38,656 nt of DNA from an uncultured Bacillaceae bacterium (GTDB lineage Bacteria; Bacillota; Bacilli; Bacillales; Alkalibacillaceae), in the NCBI GenBank assembly GCA_937983065.1, contig CALKAL010000091.1, positions 1 to 38,656 on the forward strand, in the 5' to 3' direction. The notes beneath the pieces are model-generated. The model did no database searches and had not been told where the DNA came from. It saw nothing but the letters and a program-made list of their open reading frames with translations. A program made the position numbers and the translations under genes. Shown here one piece after another: positions 24,601-32,544 of the stretch (its first letter is position 1; every line of letters begins with the position of its first letter).

Positions 24601-25226
24601 TAGAGCTTCATTTAGGAATGGCAGCACGAGAAATGGGTATTCACGTTGCCTCACCTGTATTTGACGGTGCGACAGAGGATGACGTGTGGGAAACAATGAA
24701 AGAAGCAGGCTTAGCTCCAGACGGTAAAACGGTGTTATATGACGGACGTACGGGTGAGCCGTTTGACAATCGGGTATCTGTCGGAGTGATGTATTTAATT
24801 AAGCTTGAGCACATGGTAGATGACAAACTTCACGCTCGTTCAACGGGACCTTATTCATTAGTGACACAACAGCCTTTAGGTGGTAAAGCACAGTTTGGAG
24901 GTCAACGTTTCGGTGAGATGGAAGTTTGGGCATTAGAAGCCTACGGTGCAGCCCATACACTTCAAGAGTTACTAACTGTAAAATCCGATGATGTCGTCGG
25001 TCGAGTGAAAACTTATGAAGCAATCGTCAAAGGTGAGAACTTACCAGAAGCGGGTGTTCCTGAATCATTCCGCGTCCTCATTAAAGAGCTACAAAGTCTC
25101 GGAATGGACGTTAAAATGTTAACGCTCGATCGGGATGAAATTGATATGAGGGATTTAGAAGAAGATGATCATACATCCGATCAGCTGAACGTATCGATGG
25201 AACACGAAGAAATGACAAATGAATAA
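21678..25226 (+). CDS. rpoB: RNA polymerase beta subunit
   Basis: The 1182-residue subunit is near the usual Bacillus length. Core segments are intact: [20 protein letters not shown] at the start, [64 protein letters not shown] and [27 protein letters not shown]. In the rifampicin-binding cluster [17 protein letters not shown], codon TAT (23100-23102, residue 475) gives Tyr where most bacteria have Asp (E. coli 516). His526, Ser531 and Gln513 equivalents are unchanged. The TTG at 21678 follows GAGAGGTG and gives the family start; the GTG at 21669 overlaps that site. Confidence 0.98.
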   Translation: [1182 protein letters not shown]

Positions 25227-25277
25227 AAAGATCGTTTAATTTATAAATTCGTTGAAAATATAAGGGAGGTATACCCC

Positions 25278-28200
25278 TTGATCGATGTCAATAAATTTGA
25301 GTACATGAAAATAGGTTTAGCTTCTCCAGATAAAATCCGTTCTTGGTCATACGGAGAAGTGAAAAAACCAGAAACTATCAACTACCGTACGTTAAAGCCT
25401 GAAAAAGATGGCTTGTTTTGTGAAAGAATTTTCGGTCCGACAAAGGATTGGGAATGTCATTGTGGAAAGTATAAGCGTGTTCGTTACAAAGGAGTCGTTT
25501 GTGATCGATGCGGCGTTGAAGTAACGAAAGCGAAAGTTCGGCGTGAGCGTATGGGGCACATTGAGTTAGCTGCCCCAGTTTCCCACATTTGGTATTTCAA
25601 AGGTATTCCGAGCCGAATGGGTCTTATTTTAGATTTATCACCAAGAGCGTTAGAAGAAGTTATTTATTTCGCTTCTTATGTCGTCACAGATCCTGGTGAT
25701 ACACCGCTTGAGAAAAAGCAGTTGTTAACTGAGAAAGAATACCGCGCGTATTACGAAAAATACGGCAACTCCTTTAATGCACAAATGGGTGCCGAAGCGA
25801 TTCGTAAGCTTCTTCAAGATGTTGATTTAGAAAAAGAAGCGCAAGAACTTAAAGAAGAATTAAAAACAGCTCAAGGCCAACGTCGCACTAGAGCGATTAA
25901 ACGTCTTGAAGTTTTAGAGTCTTTCCGTCATTCAGGCAATAATCCTGATTGGATGGTTTTAGATGTTTTACCTGTTATACCACCAGATTTAAGGCCGATG
26001 GTACAGCTTGATGGTGGTCGATTTGCAACATCTGATTTAAACGATTTGTACCGTCGTGTCATCAACCGTAACAACCGATTAAAACGGTTATTAGACCTTG
26101 GTGCGCCATCTATTATCGTTCAAAACGAAAAACGGATGCTCCAGGAGTCGGTCGATGCACTTATCGATAACGGACGTCGTGGTCGCCCAGTAACAGGACC
26201 AGGAAACCGCCCGTTAAAATCACTATCTCATATGTTAAAAGGGAAACAAGGTCGTTTCCGTCAAAACTTATTAGGAAAACGGGTTGATTATTCAGGTCGT
26301 TCGGTAATCGTCGTCGGTCCGAATTTAAAAATGTACCAATGTGGTTTACCGAAAGAAATGGCGATTGAACTATTTAAACCGTTCGTTATGCGTGAACTAG
26401 TTCAACGCGGTTTAGCTCATAACATTAAATCAGCTAAACGAATGATTGAACGTTTAAGACCTGAAATATGGGACGTATTAGAAGATGTTATTGAAGAGCA
26501 TCCAGTATTGTTAAACCGAGCGCCGACATTACACCGTTTAGGTATTCAAGCGTTTGAGCCTAAGTTAGTCGATGGGCGTGCTATTCGTCTTCACCCGCTC
26601 GTTTGTACAGCATATAACGCGGATTTCGACGGAGACCAAATGGCCGTTCACGTTCCTTTATCGCCAGAAGCTCAAGCAGAAGCGAGAATTTTAATGTTAG
26701 CCGCTCAAAATATTTTAAACCCGAAAGATGGTAAACCAGTTGTTACACCGTCTCAGGATATGGTTTTAGGAAACTATTATTTAACGTTGGAAAGAGAAAA
26801 TGCCCTTGGTGAAGGAAGGGTATTTACTGATCCGAGTGAAGCGATTATCGCTTATGAAAATGGTCTTGTTCATTTACACAGTCGGATTGGAGTTAAAGCA
26901 TCATCATTAAATAATCCGAAATTTACAGAAGAACAAAACGGTATGCTCCTCGTTACAACGGTAGGTAAATTAATTTTCAATCAAATTTTACCTGAAAGCT
27001 TCCCGTATATGAACGAGCCGACAACTTACAACTTAGAAGTGATGACACCAGATCGTCATTTTGTAAAACCGACTGTTAATTTAAAAGAAGAATTAGAGAA
27101 AAGGGAGCTCGTCAAACCATTTAAAAAAGGTATCCTTGGCGACATCATCTCGGAAGTATTTAAGCTTTATAAAATATCCGAAACGTCTAAAATGTTAGAC
27201 CGTATGAAAGATTTAGGGTTTAGCTATTCGACGAAAGCGGGTATTACGATTGGTATATCTGATATTGTCGTCTTACCTGAAAAACAGAAAATTTTAGATG
27301 AGGCGCAAGAGAAAGTTGATAAAGTATTAAAACAGTTCCGTAGAGGGCTAATTACTGAAGAAGAAAGATATGACCGGGTAATTGCTATTTGGACAGAAGC
27401 GAAAGACTTTATTCAAGATAAATTAATGGACTCCTTAGATCCTTTAAACCCAATTTATATGATGAGTGATTCGGGCGCACGGGGTAACCCATCGAACTTC
27501 ACTCAGCTAGCGGGTATGCGGGGCTTAATGGCTAACCCTGCTGGACGGATCATTGAGCTTCCGATTAAATCTAGCTTCCGTGAAGGATTAACCGTGTTAG
27601 AATACTTTATTTCAACACACGGTGCTCGTAAAGGACTTGCGGATACAGCACTTAAAACAGCGGACTCAGGTTACCTCACCCGTCGTCTTGTCGATGTGGC
27701 GCAAGATGTCATTATTCGAGAAGAAGACTGTGGAACTGATCGTGGCATAGAAGTGAGTACTTTAAGAGATGGAAATGAAGAAATCGTACCACTTTATGAT
27801 CGTTTAATTGGTCGAACTGCTTTCCGTGTTGTTAAGCACCCTGAGACGGATGAAGTAATTGTTAAACGCGACGAATTAATTACCGAGGATTTAGCTAAAC
27901 AAATTATTGAATCGGGAATTGAAACAGTCTATATTCGCTCAGTATTTACATGTAATACGAAGCATGGTGCATGTGTGAAATGTTACGGCCGTAACTTAGC
28001 GACTGGTGATAAAGTTGACGTTGGAGAAGCGGTTGGAATTATCGCTGCCCAATCAATTGGTGAGCCAGGAACTCAGCTTACGATGCGTACTTTCCATACA
28101 GGTGGAGTCGCAGGAGACGATATTACCCAAGGTTTACCGCGTATTCAAGAGTTATTTGAAGCACGGAACCCGAAAGGTCAAGCGGTCATAAGTGAAATTG

Positions 28201-28895
28201 ACGGAAAAGTGCTTGAAATTAACGATAATAAAGATAAAAAAGAAATTACTATCCAAGGCGAAGTAGAAAATCGAACATATACAACGCCATACAGTGCAAG
28301 AATGAAAGTTGAAGTCGGCGATGAAATCTATGCCGGCCAACCGTTGACTGAAGGTTCAATTGATCCGAAAGAATTGATTAACATTCAAGGTGTTCAAGGC
28401 GTTCAAGAATACATCTTGAAAGAAGTACAAAAGGTTTATCGCTTGCAAGGGGTTGAAATTAGCGATAAACATATTGAAGTGATGGTTAGACAGATGCTTA
28501 GAAAAGTTCGAGTTATCGAATCTGGAGATACGGATGTCTTACCAGGCTCACTTCTCGATGTTAATCAGTTTGGTGAAGCGAACGAAAATGTATTACTTGA
28601 AGGAAAAGAACCAGCAATCGCTAGACCTGTCATCTTAGGAATTACGAAAGCATCGTTAGAGACAGATTCCTTCTTGTCAGCTGCTTCATTCCAAGAAACA
28701 ACGAGAGTATTAACCGATGCAGCAATTAAAGGTAAATACGATGAACTCGTCGGATTAAAAGAAAACGTCATCATCGGAAAGCTTGTACCAGCTGGAACAG
28801 GGCTAGCAAAATATCGTAGCCTTGAATCGGAAAAAGATTTACCAGAAGAAGTGGTCGAGGAAGAACAGCTCGAGGAAGTCGTCTCTGAAATGTAA
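25278..28895 (+). CDS. rpoC: RNA polymerase beta' subunit
   Basis: The 1205-residue catalytic subunit starts with TTG after GGGAGG, giving MIDVNKFEYMKIGLASPDKI. It has an amino-terminal zinc ribbon (CHCGKYKRVRYKGVVCDRCG) and the catalytic NADFDGD at 447-453, with Mg-binding aspartates 449, 451 and 453. The second zinc site is CGTDRG...CNTKHGACVKCYGRN. The trigger-loop region IIAAQSIGEPGTQLTMRTFHTGG is present. The short acidic tail (EEVVEEEQLEEVVSEM) is typical of Bacilli, where tails vary. It lies 51 bases after rpoB and is cotranscribed with it. Confidence 0.98.
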   Translation: MIDVNKFEYMKIGLASPDKIRSWSYGEVKKPETINYRTLKPEKDGLFCERIFGPTKDWECHCGKYKRVRYKGVVCDRCGVEVTKAKVRRERMGHIELAAPVSHIWYFKGIPSRMGLILDLSPRALEEVIYFASYVVTDPGDTPLEKKQLLTEKEYRAYYEKYGNSFNAQMGAEAIRKLLQDVDLEKEAQELKEELKTAQGQRRTRAIKRLEVLESFRHSGNNPDWMVLDVLPVIPPDLRPMVQLDGGRFATSDLNDLYRRVINRNNRLKRLLDLGAPSIIVQNEKRMLQESVDALIDNGRRGRPVTGPGNRPLKSLSHMLKGKQGRFRQNLLGKRVDYSGRSVIVVGPNLKMYQCGLPKEMAIELFKPFVMRELVQRGLAHNIKSAKRMIERLRPEIWDVLEDVIEEHPVLLNRAPTLHRLGIQAFEPKLVDGRAIRLHPLVCTAYNADFDGDQMAVHVPLSPEAQAEARILMLAAQNILNPKDGKPVVTPSQDMVLGNYYLTLERENALGEGRVFTDPSEAIIAYENGLVHLHSRIGVKASSLNNPKFTEEQNGMLLVTTVGKLIFNQILPESFPYMNEPTTYNLEVMTPDRHFVKPTVNLKEELEKRELVKPFKKGILGDIISEVFKLYKISETSKMLDRMKDLGFSYSTKAGITIGISDIVVLPEKQKILDEAQEKVDKVLKQFRRGLITEEERYDRVIAIWTEAKDFIQDKLMDSLDPLNPIYMMSDSGARGNPSNFTQLAGMRGLMANPAGRIIELPIKSSFREGLTVLEYFISTHGARKGLADTALKTADSGYLTRRLVDVAQDVIIREEDCGTDRGIEVSTLRDGNEEIVPLYDRLIGRTAFRVVKHPETDEVIVKRDELITEDLAKQIIESGIETVYIRSVFTCNTKHGACVKCYGRNLATGDKVDVGEAVGIIAAQSIGEPGTQLTMRTFHTGGVAGDDITQGLPRIQELFEARNPKGQAVISEIDGKVLEINDNKDKKEITIQGEVENRTYTTPYSARMKVEVGDEIYAGQPLTEGSIDPKELINIQGVQGVQEYILKEVQKVYRLQGVEISDKHIEVMVRQMLRKVRVIESGDTDVLPGSLLDVNQFGEANENVLLEGKEPAIARPVILGITKASLETDSFLSAASFQETTRVLTDAAIKGKYDELVGLKENVIIGKLVPAGTGLAKYRSLESEKDLPEEVVEEEQLEEVVSEM

Positions 28896-28904
28896 ATAAA
28901 AAAA

Positions 28905-28979
28905 GAAGCACTTTGAATAATTTTTTCTAATTATCATTGACAATGAAAAAGTTGAATGATAATATATTCAAGGTGCTTC
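28905..28979 (+). promoter_or_regulatory. ybxF promoter inside a long nested inverted repeat
   Basis: A promoter TTGACA (28937-28942), 17-base spacer and TAATAT (28960-28965) lies within two nested stems. The outer stem is 28905-28919 with 28965-28979 (15 pairs, one G-T). The inner is ATTATCATT (28930-28938) with AATGATAAT (28955-28963), perfect, around a 16-base loop. RNA reading through from rpoC would fold into one long hairpin. RNA started at the promoter would not. Confidence 0.75.
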
Positions 28980-29008
28980 ATATACCTTGTTACTTTGGAG
29001 GATGAAAC

Positions 29009-29260
29009 ATGTCTTATGAAAAAGTAGCAGAGGCTAAATTTAATTTAGTAATAGGAGCAAAACAAGTACTGAAATCCATGAAAAATGGAGAAGTACTCGA
29101 AGTCGTTTTAGCAGAGGATGCCAAACGACAAATAACTGATAAAGTGTTAAGCTTAGCCGATGAGCTAGACATTCCTGTTACTTATGTTGAATCGATGAAG
29201 GAACTTGGGAAAGCTAGCGGTATTGAAGTCGGTGCGGCGACAGTGGCAATAAAAAAGTAA
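29009..29260 (+). CDS. ybxF: YbxF, L7Ae/L30e-family RNA-binding protein
   Basis: The 83-residue single-domain protein of the L7Ae/L30e/S12e/Gadd45 fold has LVIGAKQVLKSMKNGEVLEVVLAEDA at the amino end and IPVTYVESMKELGKASGIEVGAATVAI at the carboxyl end. B. subtilis YbxF binds kink-turn RNA in vitro, and its cellular role is not settled. It has its own promoter upstream and a terminator downstream, so it may be expressed apart from both rpoBC and rpsL. TTGGAGG precedes the ATG. Confidence 0.92.
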   Translation: MSYEKVAEAKFNLVIGAKQVLKSMKNGEVLEVVLAEDAKRQITDKVLSLADELDIPVTYVESMKELGKASGIEVGAATVAIKK

Positions 29261-29297
29261 ACTTATACACAAATTCGTGTATTAAGTTTGTTTTTTT
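29259..29297 (+). terminator. terminator between ybxF and rpsL
   Basis: AAACTTATACAC (29259-29270) pairs with 29277-29289 (GTGTATTAAGTTT, one bulged T), followed by GTTTTTTT. It overlaps the ybxF stop. No clear promoter for rpsL is visible in the 65 bases after it, only a weak CCAC/GTGG hairpin (29311-29326), so read-through or regulated antitermination may supply the str genes. Confidence 0.75.
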
Positions 29298-29362
29298 GCC
29301 CAATTATGAACCACCTGGATGTGTGGGATTACAAAACTATGTAAGAAGGGAGGAATTATGAG

Positions 29363-29776
29363 ATGCCAACAATTAACCAACTAGTCCGTAAAGGGCGCAA
29401 ATCAAAAATGCAAAAATCAGACTCACCAGCGTTAAATAGAGGGTTTAATACGTTTAAAAAACGTTTTACGAATAACGCATCTCCACAAAAACGTGGTGTT
29501 TGTACACGGGTTGCAACAATGACTCCGAAAAAACCTAACTCGGCATTGAGAAAATATGCACGTGTACGTTTATCAAACCAAATTGAAGTGACGGCTTATA
29601 TTCCAGGAATCGGCCATAACCTTCAAGAGCACAGTGTCGTATTAATTCGTGGTGGTCGTGTGAAAGACTTACCAGGGGTACGTTACCATATCGTACGTGG
29701 TGCGTTAGATACTGCAGGTGTTGAAGGGCGTAAACAAGGTCGCTCTAAGTATGGTGCGAAAAAACCGAAAGAATAA
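29363..29776 (+). CDS. rpsL: ribosomal protein S12
   Basis: The 137-residue decoding-centre protein starts MPTINQLVRKGRK. The streptomycin-relevant segments TPKKPNSALRK and GGRVKDLPGVRYH carry the usual lysines (E. coli K42 and K87 equivalents), so there is no sign of rpsL-type streptomycin resistance. The ATG follows AAGGGAGG. It heads the str cluster and is followed 42 bases later by rpsG. Confidence 0.98.
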   Translation: MPTINQLVRKGRKSKMQKSDSPALNRGFNTFKKRFTNNASPQKRGVCTRVATMTPKKPNSALRKYARVRLSNQIEVTAYIPGIGHNLQEHSVVLIRGGRVKDLPGVRYHIVRGALDTAGVEGRKQGRSKYGAKKPKE

Positions 29777-29818
29777 ACCGTTTAAACATAAATACCACGT
29801 GGAAAGGAGGAACTTATC

Positions 29819-30289
29819 ATGCCACGTAAAGGATCAGTTCCTAAACGCGACGTCCTACCAGATCCGATTTACAGTTCAAAATTAGTAACACGCTTAATCA
29901 ATCAAATTATGGTTGATGGTAAAAAAGGTGTTGCACAGAAAATTCTTTATGATGCTTTTGAACTCGTTAAAGAACGAAGCGGTAGAGATGCGATGGAAGT
30001 GTTTGAAGAAGCGATGAAAAACGTTATGCCAGTACTTGAAGTACGTGCAAGACGTGTCGGTGGATCTAACTATCAAGTTCCAATGGAAGTTAGACCAGAA
30101 AGACGTCAAGCATTAGGTTTACGTTTTCTCGTAAATTATGCAAGACTACGCGGTGAAAAAACGATGGAAGAACGTTTAGCTAATGAAATTCTTGATGCTG
30201 CAAATAATACAGGTGCAGCGGTTAAACGCCGTGAAGAAATGCACAAAATGGCGGAAGCTAACAAAGCATTTGCTCACTATCGTTGGTAG
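29819..30289 (+). CDS. rpsG: ribosomal protein S7
   Basis: The 156-residue 30S head assembly protein is typical: MPRKGSVPKRDVLPDP at the amino end, VRARRVGGSNYQVPMEVRPERR as the rRNA-binding hairpin region, and a carboxyl end KAFAHYRW. E. coli S7 represses its operon by binding between rpsL and rpsG. That 42-base spacer here shows no obvious structure beyond AAAGGAGG. Confidence 0.97.
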   Translation: MPRKGSVPKRDVLPDPIYSSKLVTRLINQIMVDGKKGVAQKILYDAFELVKERSGRDAMEVFEEAMKNVMPVLEVRARRVGGSNYQVPMEVRPERRQALGLRFLVNYARLRGEKTMEERLANEILDAANNTGAAVKRREEMHKMAEANKAFAHYRW

Positions 30290-30337
30290 TATAAAACAAA
30301 CTAAAAGATTTCTTATATCTAGAAAGGAGAGGCAAAA

Positions 30338-32416
30338 ATGTCTAGAGAGTTCTCCTTGGACAAATATCGTAATATTGGAATCATGGCACACATTGATGCC
30401 GGAAAAACAACTACTACGGAGCGTATACTCTTTTATACGGGTCGTATTCATAAGTTGGGAGAAACTCACGAAGGTGCTTCCCAAATGGACTGGATGGAGC
30501 AGGAGCAAGAACGTGGAATTACGATCACTTCTGCTGCGACAACAGCACAATGGGATGGCCATCGTCTAAATATCATCGACACTCCTGGACACGTAGACTT
30601 TACAGTTGAAGTTGAACGTTCTCTTAGAGTATTAGATGGTGCGATTGCTTTATTAGATGCTCAATCGGGAGTAGAGCCACAAACTGAAACCGTATGGCGC
30701 CAAGCAACAACTTATGGTGTTCCGCGTATTGTTTTCATTAACAAAATGGATAAAACGGGTGCAGATTTCTTATATGCCGTTGGAACATTAGAAGAACGTT
30801 TAGGTGCTAATGCACACCCAGTCCAATTACCAATTGGTGCTGAAGATGAGTTCAGAGGAATCATTGACCTCGTCGAAATGAAAACTTATATCTATGAAGA
30901 TGATCTCGGGCAATTACCTGAGCCAATCGAAGTTCCTGATGAGTATAAAGAGCAAGCAGAAGAATACCGCGGCCGTTTAGTCGAAGCGGTAGCTGAGCTT
31001 GATGAGGATTTAATGGAAAAATATCTTGAAGGTGAAGAAATCAGCATCGATGAGTTAAAAGCAGGTATTCGTCAAGCTACTTGTAATGTTGATTTTTATC
31101 CTGTATTTTGCGGTACAGCATTCAAAAATAAAGGTGTACAATTACTTTTAAATGGAGTGATTGACTATTTACCATCACCTTTAGATGTACCAGCTATTAA
31201 AGGAACTGTTCCAGGAACAGATGAAGAAACTGAGCGTAAGTCAGATGACAACGAACCATTCTCTGCACTCGCGTTTAAAGTTATGACTGACCCATATGTT
31301 GGAAAGTTAACGTTTTTCCGAGTCTATTCTGGAACATTAAACAGTGGTTCATACGTTCAAAACACCATTAAAGATAAACGTGAAAGAATTGGACGTATTC
31401 TGCAAATGCACGCGAATCACCGTGAAGAGGTTAACACTGTCTACGCGGGAGATATCGCAGCGGGTGTTGGATTAAAAGACACTGGTACGGGAGATACGTT
31501 AAGTGATGATAAACATCCAGTTATCCTAGAATCAATGGACTTCCCTGACCCGGTTATTGCAGTTGCGATTGAACCGAAGACGAAAGCAGACCAAGATAAA
31601 ATGGGTATTGCTTTAGGTAAGTTAGCAGAAGAAGACCCGACTTTCCAAACTGAAACGAACGAAGAAACTGGTCAGACGATCATTCACGGTATGGGTGAGT
31701 TACACTTAGATATTATCGTTGATCGTTTGAAGCGTGAATTTAAAGTTGATGCAAATGTTGGGGCGCCACAAGTTGCTTACCGTGAAACTTTCCGCCAGCC
31801 TGCTGAAGTTGAAGGTAAATTTATCCGTCAATCAGGTGGTCGTGGACAATACGGGCACGTTTGGATCAAGTTTGAGCCGAATGAACAAGGTGAAGGCTTC
31901 GAATTCGTTAATAACATCGTCGGTGGAGTTGTGCCGAGAGAATATGTACCTGCTGTTCAAGCTGGTGTTGAAGAGGCAATGGAAAACGGTGTATTAGCTG
32001 GTTATCCATTAGTCGATATTAAAGCGACATTATATGATGGTTCTTACCACGATGTCGACTCAAGTGAAACAGCATTTAAAGTAGCTGCATCAATGGCACT
32101 TAAAGCAGCGAAAAACAAATGTAACCCTGTCTTACTTGAGCCAATTATGGAAGTAGAAATTGTCGTTCCTGAAGAGTACATGGGTGACATTATGGGTGAT
32201 GTAACTTCTCGTCGTGGTCGTGTAGAAGGAATGGGTGCACGCGGTAACGCTTCAGTCGTTAATGCGATGGTCCCACTTTCTGAAATGTTCGGATATGCAA
32301 CTGCATTACGTTCGAACACGCAAGGACGCGGAACATACACGATGCAGTTCAGCCACTATGAAGAAGTACCTAAAAACATCTCAGAAGAAATTATTAAGAA
32401 AAATAGCGGCGAATAA
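30338..32416 (+). CDS. fusA: elongation factor G
   Basis: The 692-residue translocase GTPase has G1 AHIDAGKT, the switch region GITITSAATT, G3 DTPGHVDF, G4 NKMDKTGAD, then domains II-V ending IIKKNSGE. The start MSREFSLDKYRNIGI follows AAAGGAGAGG. Length and sequence are those of canonical EF-G1. It is 48 bases after rpsG in the usual str order. Nothing unusual is seen in the domain III/V segments involved in fusidic acid resistance, as far as can be judged by eye. Confidence 0.98.
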   Translation: MSREFSLDKYRNIGIMAHIDAGKTTTTERILFYTGRIHKLGETHEGASQMDWMEQEQERGITITSAATTAQWDGHRLNIIDTPGHVDFTVEVERSLRVLDGAIALLDAQSGVEPQTETVWRQATTYGVPRIVFINKMDKTGADFLYAVGTLEERLGANAHPVQLPIGAEDEFRGIIDLVEMKTYIYEDDLGQLPEPIEVPDEYKEQAEEYRGRLVEAVAELDEDLMEKYLEGEEISIDELKAGIRQATCNVDFYPVFCGTAFKNKGVQLLLNGVIDYLPSPLDVPAIKGTVPGTDEETERKSDDNEPFSALAFKVMTDPYVGKLTFFRVYSGTLNSGSYVQNTIKDKRERIGRILQMHANHREEVNTVYAGDIAAGVGLKDTGTGDTLSDDKHPVILESMDFPDPVIAVAIEPKTKADQDKMGIALGKLAEEDPTFQTETNEETGQTIIHGMGELHLDIIVDRLKREFKVDANVGAPQVAYRETFRQPAEVEGKFIRQSGGRGQYGHVWIKFEPNEQGEGFEFVNNIVGGVVPREYVPAVQAGVEEAMENGVLAGYPLVDIKATLYDGSYHDVDSSETAFKVAASMALKAAKNKCNPVLLEPIMEVEIVVPEEYMGDIMGDVTSRRGRVEGMGARGNASVVNAMVPLSEMFGYATALRSNTQGRGTYTMQFSHYEEVPKNISEEIIKKNSGE

Positions 32417-32449
32417 TTGATTTTTTCTACTAAATGCTATATAACAAAA

Positions 32450-32478
32450 TTGTAACTAGTTATCTTCTATGGCATGAT
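32450..32478 (+). promoter_or_regulatory. candidate tuf promoter
   Basis: TTGTAA (32450-32455), a 17-base spacer and CATGAT (32473-32478) with an extended -10 TGG before it. The -10 lies in the loop of an 8-bp inverted repeat TCTTCTAT/ATAGAAGA (32463-32470 with 32481-32488). A separate promoter fits the high demand for EF-Tu. Confidence 0.55.
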
Positions 32479-32544
32479 AGATAGAAGACAACTGTACAAT
32501 ATAAAAACTAAAAAAATCTTTTATTTATTAAGGAGGAAATATAA

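Noticed and set aside
29363..29776. Streptomycin-resistance substitutions in S12, checked because RpoB looks rifampicin resistant
   Set aside because: The TPKKPNSALRK and GGRVKDLPGVRYH segments carry the normal lysines.
30176..30562. Open frames of 128 codons on both strands over the rpsG-fusA junction
   Set aside because: They are shadows of rpsG and fusA in other frames, without ribosome-binding sites or recognisable products.
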